Positions 8,525 to 16,527 of a stretch of 64,000 bases of DNA are shown piece after piece. Each line of letters starts with the position of its first letter. The stretch's first letter is position 1. Both the position numbers and the translations under genes were made by a program. The DNA is taken from the NCBI GenBank assembly GCA_037045455.1, contig JBAOIN010000003.1, positions 496,001-560,000 on the forward strand. The letters run 5' to 3'. Under the pieces are notes generated by a model. It saw nothing but the letters and a program-made list of their open reading frames with translations, was not told the DNA's origin and made no database searches. This stretch comes from JADKAV01 sp037045455 (GTDB taxonomy: Bacteria; Actinomycetota; Actinomycetes; S36-B12; UBA10799).

Positions 8525-9268
8525 TCAGTACCAGTTCTTCTTCTGGAAGTGCGCCCAGGCGCCCAGTGGATCGACGTAGCGGTCCTTGATGTAGGAGGCA
8601 CCCCACCGGATTTGGGTCTGCGGATTCGTCCGCCAGTCCGCACCGGCACTGGCCATCTTCTCGCCGGGCAGCGACTGCGGGATGCCGGTCGCTCCGGACG
8701 ACTGATTGACGGCCAAGTGGTTCCAGCCGGACTCCCGAGTCCACAACTGTTCCAGGGCGAACCACTGGTCATCGCCCCAGCTGTAGGTCTGCAGGATGTA
8801 GGCACGCGCGTAGGCCTTGGACGCCGCGATCTGTCCAGCCGTGATTGCAGGGATCGGGACTTTCTGCTCGGTGGTTACGCGTTGCTGCACGGCGTAGGTC
8901 TTGACCGCCGAGACGGCTGCCTGATGTGCGCCGGCGGCGGGCACGTTCAGCCGCCAGCGGTTGCGGTCCGGCGCGACCTTCAGCACGAACTTCAGGCGGC
9001 CTTTGGTGTCAGTGGTCCGGGTCTTGGTGGTCACCCACGTGTCGCCGTCGCTGCTGTACTGGATCTCGACCGAACGCGGAGCGCCACCCAGAACGCGCGC
9101 CTTGTTGCGCAGTTTCGTGCCGTCCACGGTGGTTTTGACAGCCTCTTTGAATCCCTTGATCGTGGTGGGCTGCAGATCGGTCGGAGAAGGTGCGGCAAGC
9201 GCGGGCGATCCCACCGCAACGACGGCGAACATCGCGACCAGCGCGGCGCTGCGCATTCGGCACTCCAC
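8525..9268 (-). CDS. Secreted lytic transglycosylase-like (SLT/APF-type) protein
   Basis: An exported protein: signal peptide RSAALVAMFAVVAVGSPALA, then about 90 residues of beta-rich sequence that may be an Ig-like domain. The C-terminal domain (last 80 residues) carries LWTRESGWNHLAVNQSSGA, GIPQSLPG and GASYIKDRY, typical of actinobacterial lysozyme-fold transglycosylases, with the Glu of RESGW as the likely catalytic acid. It should cut peptidoglycan outside the cell. The GTG at 9268 lies 8 nt after TAGTGT; an internal ATG at 9256 is an alternative start. It ends in WAHFQKKNWY, a common family ending. Confidence 0.82.
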   Translation of the reverse strand: MECRMRSAALVAMFAVVAVGSPALAAPSPTDLQPTTIKGFKEAVKTTVDGTKLRNKARVLGGAPRSVEIQYSSDGDTWVTTKTRTTDTKGRLKFVLKVAPDRNRWRLNVPAAGAHQAAVSAVKTYAVQQRVTTEQKVPIPAITAGQIAASKAYARAYILQTYSWGDDQWFALEQLWTRESGWNHLAVNQSSGATGIPQSLPGEKMASAGADWRTNPQTQIRWGASYIKDRYVDPLGAWAHFQKKNWY

Positions 9269-9496
9269 GGGCTCGGACACTACGGGCACTTGCGGCGGCA
9301 AGCAACCGGGACACTGGGCTCATCGGCCGTTTCAGGGTCGTTCATAAGGCCCGACCACCCGATGGGCGGCGTGTCGCGCTGGGCAATCTACTCACAGCGG
9401 AGTATCTTGCATCGCCGCACCCGATACTGGGCGCGCAGAAAGTGACGAGGATTCGCGTCATATCGCATCAGCACCTGATTACGGCACGATGGGGCT

Positions 9497-9988
9497 ATGG
9501 AGGTCACCGAGACGTTACTGCCCGGTGTGGGCATGCGCTACGAGTTCGAAACCGAGAAGCGACAGCGGGTGGGAGTGATCGTCTATCGCGACGGCACCTC
9601 CGAGATCATCGGGTTCTCGGGCCGCGACCCCGACGCCGCCCGCACCCTGCTGCATCTGACCGCCGAAGAGGCGGACGCGATCGCGGAGATCCTCGGGGCG
9701 CCCCGCTTCGCGCGCAAACTCGCCGACCTCACCCGCGAGATCCCGGGCCTGCACAGCGAGCCCATCCGCATGCCGTCGACCTCCCACTACGTCGGCAAGA
9801 CGCTGGGGGAGACCCACTGCCGGACGCTGACAGGGGCCAGCATCGTCGCAATCGTGCGTGGAGAGGAGGTGATCTCGTCCCCGGCGCCTGACCAGGTGCT
9901 GCTCGCCGGTGACACGTTGATCGTGATCGGGACCTCCTCCGGGGTGCGCAAAGTGCACTCCCTGCTGGATGCGAGCGCCGGACCGTGA
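9497..9988 (+). CDS. KhtT-like RCK_C (TrkA-C) regulatory subunit
   Basis: A 163-residue soluble protein whose C-terminal half (about 90-155) has a TrkA_C/RCK_C fold: VGKTLGETHCRTLTGASIVAIVRG and LLAGDTLIVIGT. This matches KhtT, the gating subunit that senses nucleotide or pH and activates a K+/H+ antiporter. The ATG is 6 nt after CACGAT (9485-9490). Its stop overlaps the GTG of the antiporter gene, so the two are coupled. Confidence 0.82.
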   Translation: MEVTETLLPGVGMRYEFETEKRQRVGVIVYRDGTSEIIGFSGRDPDAARTLLHLTAEEADAIAEILGAPRFARKLADLTREIPGLHSEPIRMPSTSHYVGKTLGETHCRTLTGASIVAIVRGEEVISSPAPDQVLLAGDTLIVIGTSSGVRKVHSLLDASAGP

Positions 9989-11154
9989 AGGGTGACGCCA
10001 CCTTCCTCGTCGAACTCGGCTTCCTGCTGATCCTGCTCGGAGCCGCCGGGGCGGTCGCACTGCGCATCGGCCTGTCCACCGCACCCCTGTTCCTGCTCGC
10101 CGGCCTGCTGGTCGCCGAAGGTGGCCCAATCTCACTGACCAGCGCACGGCCCTTCCTCGACGCTGCAGCGTCGGTCGGCGTTGTGCTCCTGCTACTGGCG
10201 CTGGGCCTGGAGTTCTCCACCGACGAGTTCACGACCTCCATGCGAAAGCATGCCCGAAGCGGCGTGGTCGACTTCGTGCTCAACGCCACGCCGGGCCTGA
10301 TCATCGGGTTGCTGCTCGGCTGGTCGGTCCCGGCCAGCATTGCCATGGCCGGCGTGACGTGGGTTTCCTCCTCGGGCATCGTGGCAAAGGTGCTCGGTGA
10401 CCTCGACCGACTGGGCAACCGCGAGACGCCGGCGGTGCTGTCCTTGCTGGTGATCGAAGACATCGCGATGGCCGCCTATCTGCCGCTGCTGGGTGTCTTG
10501 CTGGTGGGGGGAGCCGTGATCACTGGATCGCTGGGCGCGGCTCTCGGAATCGCGGTGGTCGTGGGCATCCTGCTGTTCGCCCACCGTGCAGAATGGATCG
10601 CCGAACGACTGCTGACACACGATGACGACGAGCAGGTTCTGTTGCGGGTACTCGGTCTGACGCTGCTCGTGGCAGGATTCGCCGAACTGCTGCACATCTC
10701 CTCGGCGGTGGGCGCCTTCCTGGTGGGGCTGGCGATCCCGGCCGAAGCCGCCCGCCGAGCCCGCCGGGTCATCGAACCCCTGCGCGACCTGTTCGCGGCG
10801 GTGTTCTTCCTCGCGTTCGCCTCTCAGACGGATCTGGCCAGCGTCCCTGGCGTCCTGCCCGAGGCGCTGGCTCTCGCGCTGGTTACCCTGCTGACGAAGA
10901 TCGTCACTGGCTGGTACGCGGCCGGCCGGGAAGGTGCAGCCGCGCGCGGCCGGATGCGCGCGGGGACGGCCCTGATCGCACGGGGCGAGTTCAGCGTGGT
11001 GATCGCGGGACTGGCCGTTGCGGCGGGGTTCATTGAGGTCGGTGCCCTGGCCACGGCCTACGTGCTGCTGCTGGCGGTGGCCGGCCCGGTGCTGGCCAGA
11101 TTCGCGGACACGCTGGCGACACCCTGGGTGCGCAGGGAAGCGGCCCGCGCGTAG
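9985..11154 (+). CDS. KhtU-like cation:proton antiporter (CPA2)
   Basis: A 389-residue membrane protein with about 12 hydrophobic helices and no C-terminal TrkA-N domain, which fits a two-subunit KhtTU arrangement rather than a KefB/C fusion. Conserved features are LLLLALGLEFS in an early helix, VTWVSSSGIVAKVL in the core, and IARGEFSVVIAG near the C-terminus. It should extrude K+ (or Na+) in exchange for H+ across the cytoplasmic membrane under control of the upstream RCK_C protein. Confidence 0.85.
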   Translation: MKGDATFLVELGFLLILLGAAGAVALRIGLSTAPLFLLAGLLVAEGGPISLTSARPFLDAAASVGVVLLLLALGLEFSTDEFTTSMRKHARSGVVDFVLNATPGLIIGLLLGWSVPASIAMAGVTWVSSSGIVAKVLGDLDRLGNRETPAVLSLLVIEDIAMAAYLPLLGVLLVGGAVITGSLGAALGIAVVVGILLFAHRAEWIAERLLTHDDDEQVLLRVLGLTLLVAGFAELLHISSAVGAFLVGLAIPAEAARRARRVIEPLRDLFAAVFFLAFASQTDLASVPGVLPEALALALVTLLTKIVTGWYAAGREGAAARGRMRAGTALIARGEFSVVIAGLAVAAGFIEVGALATAYVLLLAVAGPVLARFADTLATPWVRREAARA

Positions 11155-11226
11155 AAAGGCGCCCGGCCGGAACGGAAGGGGTTCACAGCCCACCAGGGGC
11201 CGGCGTCCGGCGCGGGCGCCCTGGTC

Positions 11227-11337
11227 CTACTCGCCGAGGGACTCGAACTGCTCGACGGCCTCGCCGAGGTGCTCGAGGGTGCTGCTGGTGGCCAGGTCGT
11301 CGATCCCCAGATCGAAGACCTCAGGAGGAGTGTTCAT
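11227..11337 (-). CDS. Small acidic peptide (36 aa), RiPP-leader-like
   Basis: A complete ATG-to-TAG frame on the minus strand encodes 36 residues including PPEVFDLGIDDLATSST and ending in EQFESLGE. It is strongly acidic and has no Cys. The FDLxIDDLxT stretch resembles the recognition segment of some actinobacterial thiopeptide or lanthipeptide leaders, but there is no Cys-rich core and no modification enzyme nearby. A weak AAAGG ribosome site lies 7 nt upstream. A GC-rich inverted repeat follows the stop (about 11190-11222). It lies in the 395-bp gap between the antiporter and acetyltransferase genes, which holds nothing else I recognise. Confidence 0.5.
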   Translation of the reverse strand: MNTPPEVFDLGIDDLATSSTLEHLGEAVEQFESLGE

Positions 11338-11549
11338 GGGGGTGCCTTTCGAAGTTGGCGGTGTGTGGCCCAATCCCATGAGGTCACAGTTGGGGGCGTG
11401 GTGGAAGCCTTACCCGCGGGTAATCGGGCGAACGGACCGTTACTCGCCAGTAGCGCGGCGTTCGGGCGTTTGAGCCGTTGGTGTGTGGTAGCCGGGGCCA
11501 GGGATCCATTGACGTGCGACCACTCCGGCAGGACAAAGCGTCGCTTTTA

Positions 11550-12032
11550 CTACTGCGTGGCCAGCTCTCGCAGACCCTGACCATCGATGCGTTGCACCGT
11601 CCACTCGTCCATGCCGACCGCACCCAGCCGGCGGTAGAAGCCGATCGCCGATGAGTTCCAGTCCAGCACGGATAGTTCCAGACGGGCGTAGCCGCGCTCC
11701 ACGCACACCTGCGCAAGGGTTGCCAGCAAGGCGCGGCCGGCACCGCTGCCGCGCGCTGCAGGAGTCACGTACAGATCCTCGAGGTACACCCCGTGCACCC
11801 CTTCCCATGTGGAGAAGTTCAGGAACCACAGCGCCATGCCGACCACCTCGCCGTTCACCTGCGCGACATGGCCGAATAGGTGCGGCTGCGTGCAGAACAG
11901 GACCTCATACAACTGCGTTTTCGTGATCTTCACTGCGTCCGGTTCGCGCTCGTACTCGGCGAGCTCCCGGATGAATCCCACGAGCGTCGGCACGTCGGCG
12001 GGGATGACGGGGCGAACGTCCATGGCCGCCAT
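11550..12032 (-). CDS. GNAT-family N-acetyltransferase
   Basis: A 160-residue GNAT fold similar to diamine/thialysine acetyltransferases (SAT1-like): DVRPVIPADVPTL at the N-terminus, GMALWFLNFSTWEG in the centre, and the acetyl-CoA loop VTPAARGSGAGRALL at about 103-117, followed by LDWNSSAIGFYRRLGA. A polyamine or lysine analogue is the likely acceptor, from family resemblance only. The start is the ATG at 12032 (12023 is an alternative). It shares a very short divergent promoter region with zwf. Confidence 0.85.
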   Translation of the reverse strand: MAAMDVRPVIPADVPTLVGFIRELAEYEREPDAVKITKTQLYEVLFCTQPHLFGHVAQVNGEVVGMALWFLNFSTWEGVHGVYLEDLYVTPAARGSGAGRALLATLAQVCVERGYARLELSVLDWNSSAIGFYRRLGAVGMDEWTVQRIDGQGLRELATQ

Positions 12033-12063
12033 TCAACCCGATCGCTTCGGTAGCCTGCGGCTT

Positions 12064-13446
12064 GTGCCCGCATCCTCATCCGACGTTCTCGTCGTGTTCG
12101 GCATCACCGGCGATCTTGCCAAACTCATGACGCTCAAATCCCTGTACTTGCTGGACCGCGCTGGCCGGCTCGACGTTCCCATCGTGGGCGTGGCCTTCGA
12201 CGACTGGAGTCTGGACCATCTCATCCGGCATGCCCGCAAGTGCATCGTCGACGCGGGGGTGGAGGTCGACGAGGATGTCTTCGCCCGGTTCAGCGCCCGG
12301 CTGCGTTACGTATCCGGCGACTTCTCGGACGCTGCGACCTACGACCGGGTCAAGCAGGCGATCGGGGATGCGCAGGCGCCGATGTTCTACCTCGAGGTGC
12401 CACCGGCGCTGTTCGCGACCGTCATCGGCGGGCTGCACGCAGCGAGGCTCACGGACAACTGCCGGGCCGTCATCGAGAAGCCGTTCGGCCACGACTTGGA
12501 GTCGGCGAAGGCACTGAACGCGACCCTGCACGAGTACCTCGACGAGTCGCAGATCTACCGGATCGATCACTTCCTGGGCAAGATGCCGATCGAGGACATC
12601 TTGTATCTGCGCTTTGCCAACATCCTGCTGGACCCGGTGTGGAACCGGAACTACGTGTCCACCGTGCAGATCACGATGGCCGAGGATCTAGACGTCGCAG
12701 ACCGCGGATCGTTCTACGACGCGAACGGGACGTTGCGCGACGTCGTGCAGAATCACTTGCTGCAGACCCTGGCGTTGGTGGCTATGGAACCACCCGCGGG
12801 GGATTCGGTCGAGGTTCTCAACGACCGCAAGGTCGAGGTGTTCCAAGCCATGGCGCCAGCAGATCCGCAGCATTGCGTCCGGGGCCAGTACATCGGCTAC
12901 CTGGACGTGCACGGCGTCGCGCCGAACTCGACGACAGAGACCTACATCGCCTTACGCCTGGAGGTCGACAACTGGCGCTGGCAGGGCGTGCCGTTCTTCC
13001 TGCGATCGGGCAAGTGCCTGCCGGAGAAGGTGACCGAGGTGCGTGTCGTGTTCCGGCGGGCGCCCACTCTTCGCTTTGCCAAGGGCAAGAACCGCCTCGA
13101 GCCCAACCAGGTGGTGATCCGGATCGATCCGCGGGCGGGGACCTCGTTCGTCCTGCACGCGCGGGATGCCGCTGACGGTGGGACCCGGCTGATCCACCTC
13201 GACATGGACTTCGCCGACGAAGGTGGGGACGGCCCGACTCCCTACGAGGCGCTGCTGTATGCGGCCATGCACGGCGACCGCTCGGACTTCACGCGGCAGG
13301 ACAGCGTCGAACAAACCTGGCGGATCGTGCAGCCCCTGCTGGACGCACCGCCGGCGATCCAGACCTACCAGCCCGGCAGTTGGGGGCCGACCGGGGCAGA
13401 TGCACTCGCAAGACACTGGGGCGGCTGGCACCAGCCGTGGCTGTGA
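12064..13446 (+). CDS. zwf: Glucose-6-phosphate 1-dehydrogenase
   Basis: A 460-residue enzyme that oxidises glucose-6-phosphate to 6-phosphogluconolactone with NAD(P)+, the entry to the oxidative pentose phosphate pathway. The dinucleotide-binding GITGDLAKL lies at the N-terminus, the substrate-site EKPFGHDL near 140, and active site YRIDHFLGK near 170. Length is slightly short of the usual 480-510. The GTG start is 7 nt downstream of TAGCCT (12051-12056), indicating leaderless transcription. Convergent with the fructokinase gene. Confidence 0.92.
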   Translation: MPASSSDVLVVFGITGDLAKLMTLKSLYLLDRAGRLDVPIVGVAFDDWSLDHLIRHARKCIVDAGVEVDEDVFARFSARLRYVSGDFSDAATYDRVKQAIGDAQAPMFYLEVPPALFATVIGGLHAARLTDNCRAVIEKPFGHDLESAKALNATLHEYLDESQIYRIDHFLGKMPIEDILYLRFANILLDPVWNRNYVSTVQITMAEDLDVADRGSFYDANGTLRDVVQNHLLQTLALVAMEPPAGDSVEVLNDRKVEVFQAMAPADPQHCVRGQYIGYLDVHGVAPNSTTETYIALRLEVDNWRWQGVPFFLRSGKCLPEKVTEVRVVFRRAPTLRFAKGKNRLEPNQVVIRIDPRAGTSFVLHARDAADGGTRLIHLDMDFADEGGDGPTPYEALLYAAMHGDRSDFTRQDSVEQTWRIVQPLLDAPPAIQTYQPGSWGPTGADALARHWGGWHQPWL

Positions 13447-13552
13447 GCCACCTCGGGCGGGATTGAAAGGGCGATCGGTCAGCGCGCCGGGCGCAAAGAG
13501 CCGTCCGTGGTGCTCACCGATGTAACGGATCCGGAGTCGGGGGGTCAGGTGA

Positions 13553-14383
13553 TCAACTCGACTCAGCCAGTAGCAGGGCCCCAACCACCCCGGAGTCCGC
13601 TCCCAAACCAGGAGTGCGCACGTCCGGGACCGGCAGGTAGCCGGCCAGTGAGGTCCGCAGCAGGCGAGGCAGACGAGAGTGCAATCCCGCGCGCGAACCG
13701 ACTCCGCCACCGATGACCAGCACTTCGGGCACTGTCGCGCAGACAATATTGTGCAGCCCTGCGGCGACCACCTGCGCCTCGAAGTCCCACGCTGGGTCGT
13801 CGTCGGGCAACTCTGAGGCGGGGAAGCCCAGGCGCGCGTTCATGGCCGGCCCGCTGGCCAGACCCTCGAAGCAGCCCCCGTGGTAGGTGCAGACACCATC
13901 GGGCCCGAACTGGGGGAGCAGCATGTGACCCAGTTCGGCGTACTGCGCGCCGTGGCTGAGCCGCCCGTCCAGGACGATCCCCGCGCCTACGCCAGTCCCG
14001 ATGGTCAGGTAGACCACGTCCCGGGCACCCCGGCCGGCGCCCAGCGCGGCCTCGCCGAGGGCGGCGGCGCCGACGTCGGTGGTGATCGAGACCGGCACGT
14101 TCAGGGACTGCTCCAGCAGCCCCCTGATGTCGGCCCCCGGCCAGCCGGGTTTCGGCGTCGCCAGGATCTGCCCGTAGGTCGGCGACTCGGGATCGGTGTC
14201 GCAGGGGCCGAACGTTCCAAGGCCCGCCGCGGTCACTTGGTACTGCGCGAAGAACTCGGCGCAGCGGGTGACCAGCGCGGCTGGGTCCGTACCGGTAGGG
14301 AACTGCGCGCGGGCCTCGATGCGGCCGTCGGAGCCCACCGCACACACCGTCTTGGTGCCACCCGTCTCTATACCCGCGAACAC
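13553..14383 (-). CDS. ROK-family fructokinase
   Basis: A 276-residue ROK sugar kinase. It has phosphate-binding GIETGGTKTVCAVG at the start, the TIGTGVGAGIV loop near 127, and the zinc-binding segment CTYHGGCFEGLASGPA near 165 that is typical of bacterial fructokinases of the YdhR/ScrK-like subgroup. It should phosphorylate fructose to fructose-6-phosphate with ATP. The GTG start at 14383 follows TAGGTT by 6 nt on the minus strand. Together with zwf it feeds hexose phosphate metabolism. Confidence 0.85.
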   Translation of the reverse strand: MFAGIETGGTKTVCAVGSDGRIEARAQFPTGTDPAALVTRCAEFFAQYQVTAAGLGTFGPCDTDPESPTYGQILATPKPGWPGADIRGLLEQSLNVPVSITTDVGAAALGEAALGAGRGARDVVYLTIGTGVGAGIVLDGRLSHGAQYAELGHMLLPQFGPDGVCTYHGGCFEGLASGPAMNARLGFPASELPDDDPAWDFEAQVVAAGLHNIVCATVPEVLVIGGGVGSRAGLHSRLPRLLRTSLAGYLPVPDVRTPGLGADSGVVGALLLAESS

Positions 14384-14475
14384 TGTCCCAACCTAGCCCG
14401 GCACACGCGCCGACGATTCCCCCCGAACGCCTGGGTTACCCTCTTGGGGAGATCGCAGGAGGTGTGTGCGACATC

Positions 14476-15306
14476 GTGAAGTGGGTTCTGGCGCTGGCTG
14501 CCGCCCTGATTCTAGTGACCCCTGCGAGCATCGCGCAGGCTGCTGACTCGGTTCCGGTGAAGGGTGCCGATGCATCCTGGCCGAACTGTCCGAAGGGGAT
14601 GGGGATTCCGTCCCGGAAGTCCAAGGGTCTGCCCATGCCGGCCAAGGACGCCAAGTTCGTGATCCTCGGGCTGACGAACGGGCCGGGGTTCTACCCGAAC
14701 CCGTGCTTGCAGTCGCAGGTGAACTGGGCCCGGACCCGCGGTATGTGGGTGGGCACCTACGCGATGACCACCTACCCGAAGCCCGCGCAATTGCGCACAT
14801 ACGGACAGACCGGGCCCTGGGCGCCCACCACGCGTGGCAACCGGTTGCGCAACGCCGGCTATGCCCAAGCCCAGTTCAACCTGGCCACGATGGACCGCGT
14901 CGGCTTGACCAAGGAGTTCCTGTGGGTCGACGTGGAGCCTTACGAGGTTGCCCCCTGGAGCAGTAGCCGCACCCGCAACAAAGCCGTCCTCGACGGCGTG
15001 CTGAAGGGCTACCGCGACGCCGGCGTCGCCACGGGTTTCTACACCTCACCCGGTCCGTGGCAAGACATCATCGGCAGCGCACGGTATGGCCTGCCGGAGT
15101 GGCGCACGGCCGGCGGTCACCCCTGGTCAGACACCGGCTACCCCGACGCCCGCCGGATGTGCTCGGTCAGTTCCGTACAGGGTGGTCCGATCCTGGTCGC
15201 GCAATGGTGGGACACCAAGCGTGACCACGACCTGCTGTGCCCGCGCGCCCGCGCCGCGACTGCCGTCGAGCGCATGTTCACCTGGATGTCCCTGGAGGCT
15301 TCGTGA
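14476..15306 (+). CDS. Secreted GH25-like TIM-barrel protein
   Basis: The signal peptide (VKWVLALAAALILVTPASIAQA) is followed by about 250 residues with GADASWPNCPKG, WARTRGMWVGTYAM, LWVDVEPYEV, GVATGFYTS and LVAQWWDTKRDHDLLC. These are spaced like the strands of glycoside hydrolase 25 or DUF1906 barrels, with the Asp/Glu of WVDVE as likely catalytic acids. A wall hydrolase role is inferred. The GTG at 14476 follows AGGAGG; an upstream in-frame GTG at 14464 is too close to that site. Its stop overlaps the next gene (GTGA). Confidence 0.65.
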   Translation: MKWVLALAAALILVTPASIAQAADSVPVKGADASWPNCPKGMGIPSRKSKGLPMPAKDAKFVILGLTNGPGFYPNPCLQSQVNWARTRGMWVGTYAMTTYPKPAQLRTYGQTGPWAPTTRGNRLRNAGYAQAQFNLATMDRVGLTKEFLWVDVEPYEVAPWSSSRTRNKAVLDGVLKGYRDAGVATGFYTSPGPWQDIIGSARYGLPEWRTAGGHPWSDTGYPDARRMCSVSSVQGGPILVAQWWDTKRDHDLLCPRARAATAVERMFTWMSLEAS

Positions 15307-16040
15307 AGTTCGCCCTCGCTGCTCTCGCGGCCGCTGTGGGGGTCGTTGTGGCTGCCCCGCCCGCGACTGCCGCACAACCTGCACCCAGCACCTGCTTCTC
15401 CTACTCGGCCGACCAGTGGCTGCAGACCGAGTTCACCGGCATCGCTGGTGACTGTGCCACGCCGCACAATGGTGAGGTACTGGCAGTCGTGACCATCCCG
15501 CCGGAGATCGAGGCCACCGGTTACGGATCCTCGGCCATGAAGGCCTGGGCGTTCCGGGCCTGCCAAGCGCCGTCAGTCGACTACATCTGGCGGTCGGGAA
15601 CCCCGCGGTATCCCAAGGCGAGCATCGTGCTTCCGCGCACGGCTCGCCTCAATGTGCAGATACCCAGCGGTGTGCAGTGGGTCGCGGGCGAGCGCTGGGC
15701 AGCGTGCCTGGGCCAGAGCCGCAATGTGAAGCTGAGCGCGTCGCAGACCCGTGCGGGTTCGGTGCGGGCGCAAGGCGTCCGGCCGTTCGTCTGCTACAAC
15801 CCCCGGCGGTGGAACGGCGTGGCCTGCGGCAAGTCGGGCGCGGTGAAGCTCACCCATCAGGTGTGGCTCCCGGGCACCTATGACAGCAACTTCCCGGGCT
15901 CGACGAAACTGCTCGCGCAGACCCAGAAGGCCTGCCTGAAACTCAAACGCAAGAAGGACACGCTGCGGACGTGGTTCGTCCCCGGCCTGGCTGCCTGGGA
16001 CCGCGGAAATCGTTACGGATTCTGCGAGTTTGTGAAATAG
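15303..16040 (+). CDS. Secreted Septum_form-like protein
   Basis: A 245-residue exported protein: signal peptide KFALAALAAAVGVVVAAPPATA, then CFSYSADQWL and DCATPHNGEVLAVV, which match the Cys and DCxxPHxxEV signature of the actinobacterial Septum_form domain. Four or more further cysteines suggest disulfides outside the cell. The GTG start overlaps the preceding stop by 4 nt, so it is coupled to the GH25-like gene and may act with it on the wall. Precise function is unknown. Confidence 0.68.
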   Translation: MKFALAALAAAVGVVVAAPPATAAQPAPSTCFSYSADQWLQTEFTGIAGDCATPHNGEVLAVVTIPPEIEATGYGSSAMKAWAFRACQAPSVDYIWRSGTPRYPKASIVLPRTARLNVQIPSGVQWVAGERWAACLGQSRNVKLSASQTRAGSVRAQGVRPFVCYNPRRWNGVACGKSGAVKLTHQVWLPGTYDSNFPGSTKLLAQTQKACLKLKRKKDTLRTWFVPGLAAWDRGNRYGFCEFVK

Positions 16041-16089
16041 ATAAAGGTCGATCTTGCCAATTAGGCACTTCATCTTCCACAATGGAAAC

Positions 16090-16293
16090 ATGAGCCGACT
16101 TTCCAAGACTGAGGTCGCACTGATCATCGCGGCCCTGCTGTATGTGGTTTCCCCGATCGACGTCATCCCGGAGGCGATCGCCGGCCCGCTCGGGCTGGGT
16201 GACGATGCTGCCATCCTGGGCCTGATCGCGGCCATGATCATGCGCGCGGCGCAACGGCCCAAGGTTGTGGCAGCCGAGGTCCGCCAGCCGTGA
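16090..16293 (+). CDS. DUF1232 (YkvA-like) small membrane protein
   Basis: A 67-residue protein with LLYVVSPIDVIPEAI and GLGDDAAILGLIAAMI, the hallmark of DUF1232. Two hydrophobic stretches imply a small integral membrane protein; function unknown in the family. The ATG at 16090 is preferred over the in-frame TTG at 16054 because CACAAT lies exactly 6 nt upstream. Its stop overlaps a GTG that opens a 31-codon frame. Confidence 0.8.
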   Translation: MSRLSKTEVALIIAALLYVVSPIDVIPEAIAGPLGLGDDAAILGLIAAMIMRAAQRPKVVAAEVRQP

Positions 16294-16385
16294 GCGACAA
16301 GCCCAGCCGGGAGCAGGAGCGCCGCCGCGAGGAGTTCGAGCGGTTGTGCGCGGCGGGTTACACGGTCTGCTGCGGCGGTCGTTAA
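16290..16385 (+). CDS. Putative 31-aa small protein with C-terminal Cys-Cys
   Basis: The GTG overlaps the TGA of the DUF1232 gene (GTGA), as elsewhere in this window, and opens a frame VSDKPSREQERRREEFERLC ending AAGYTVCCGGR. It is charged and helical at the front and has three cysteines at the back. The TAA stop is supplied by the first bases of the adjacent repeat element. Coding status is inferred from the overlap only. Confidence 0.4.
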   Translation: MSDKPSREQERRREEFERLCAAGYTVCCGGR

Positions 16386-16526
16386 GGAAGTACTTGGTCA
16401 AGGCTGTCCGGGCGAAACGTGGCTGAGGGTGTGAGATGCAAGCCGCACATCGTGGGTCATCGCAGCGCTATGGCCCTGAATGTCGGGTGACGCAGATCGC
16501 GCGCGGACATGATTCATCAGTGGTTC
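16381..16526 (+). mobile_element. MITE-like element, copy A
   Basis: About 146 bp sharing long matched blocks with the reverse complement of 20849-21018: GTTAAGGAAGTACT at the left end, GCGAAACGTGGCTG, GTGAGATG, CGCAGCGCTATGGC, CGCAGATCGC and CATGATTCATCAGTGGTTC at the right end. The ends are imperfect inverted repeats of each other. It sits between two convergent stops and carries no frame of its own. Non-coding, so any movement would need a transposase acting in trans. Confidence 0.65.
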
Positions 16527-16527
16527 A

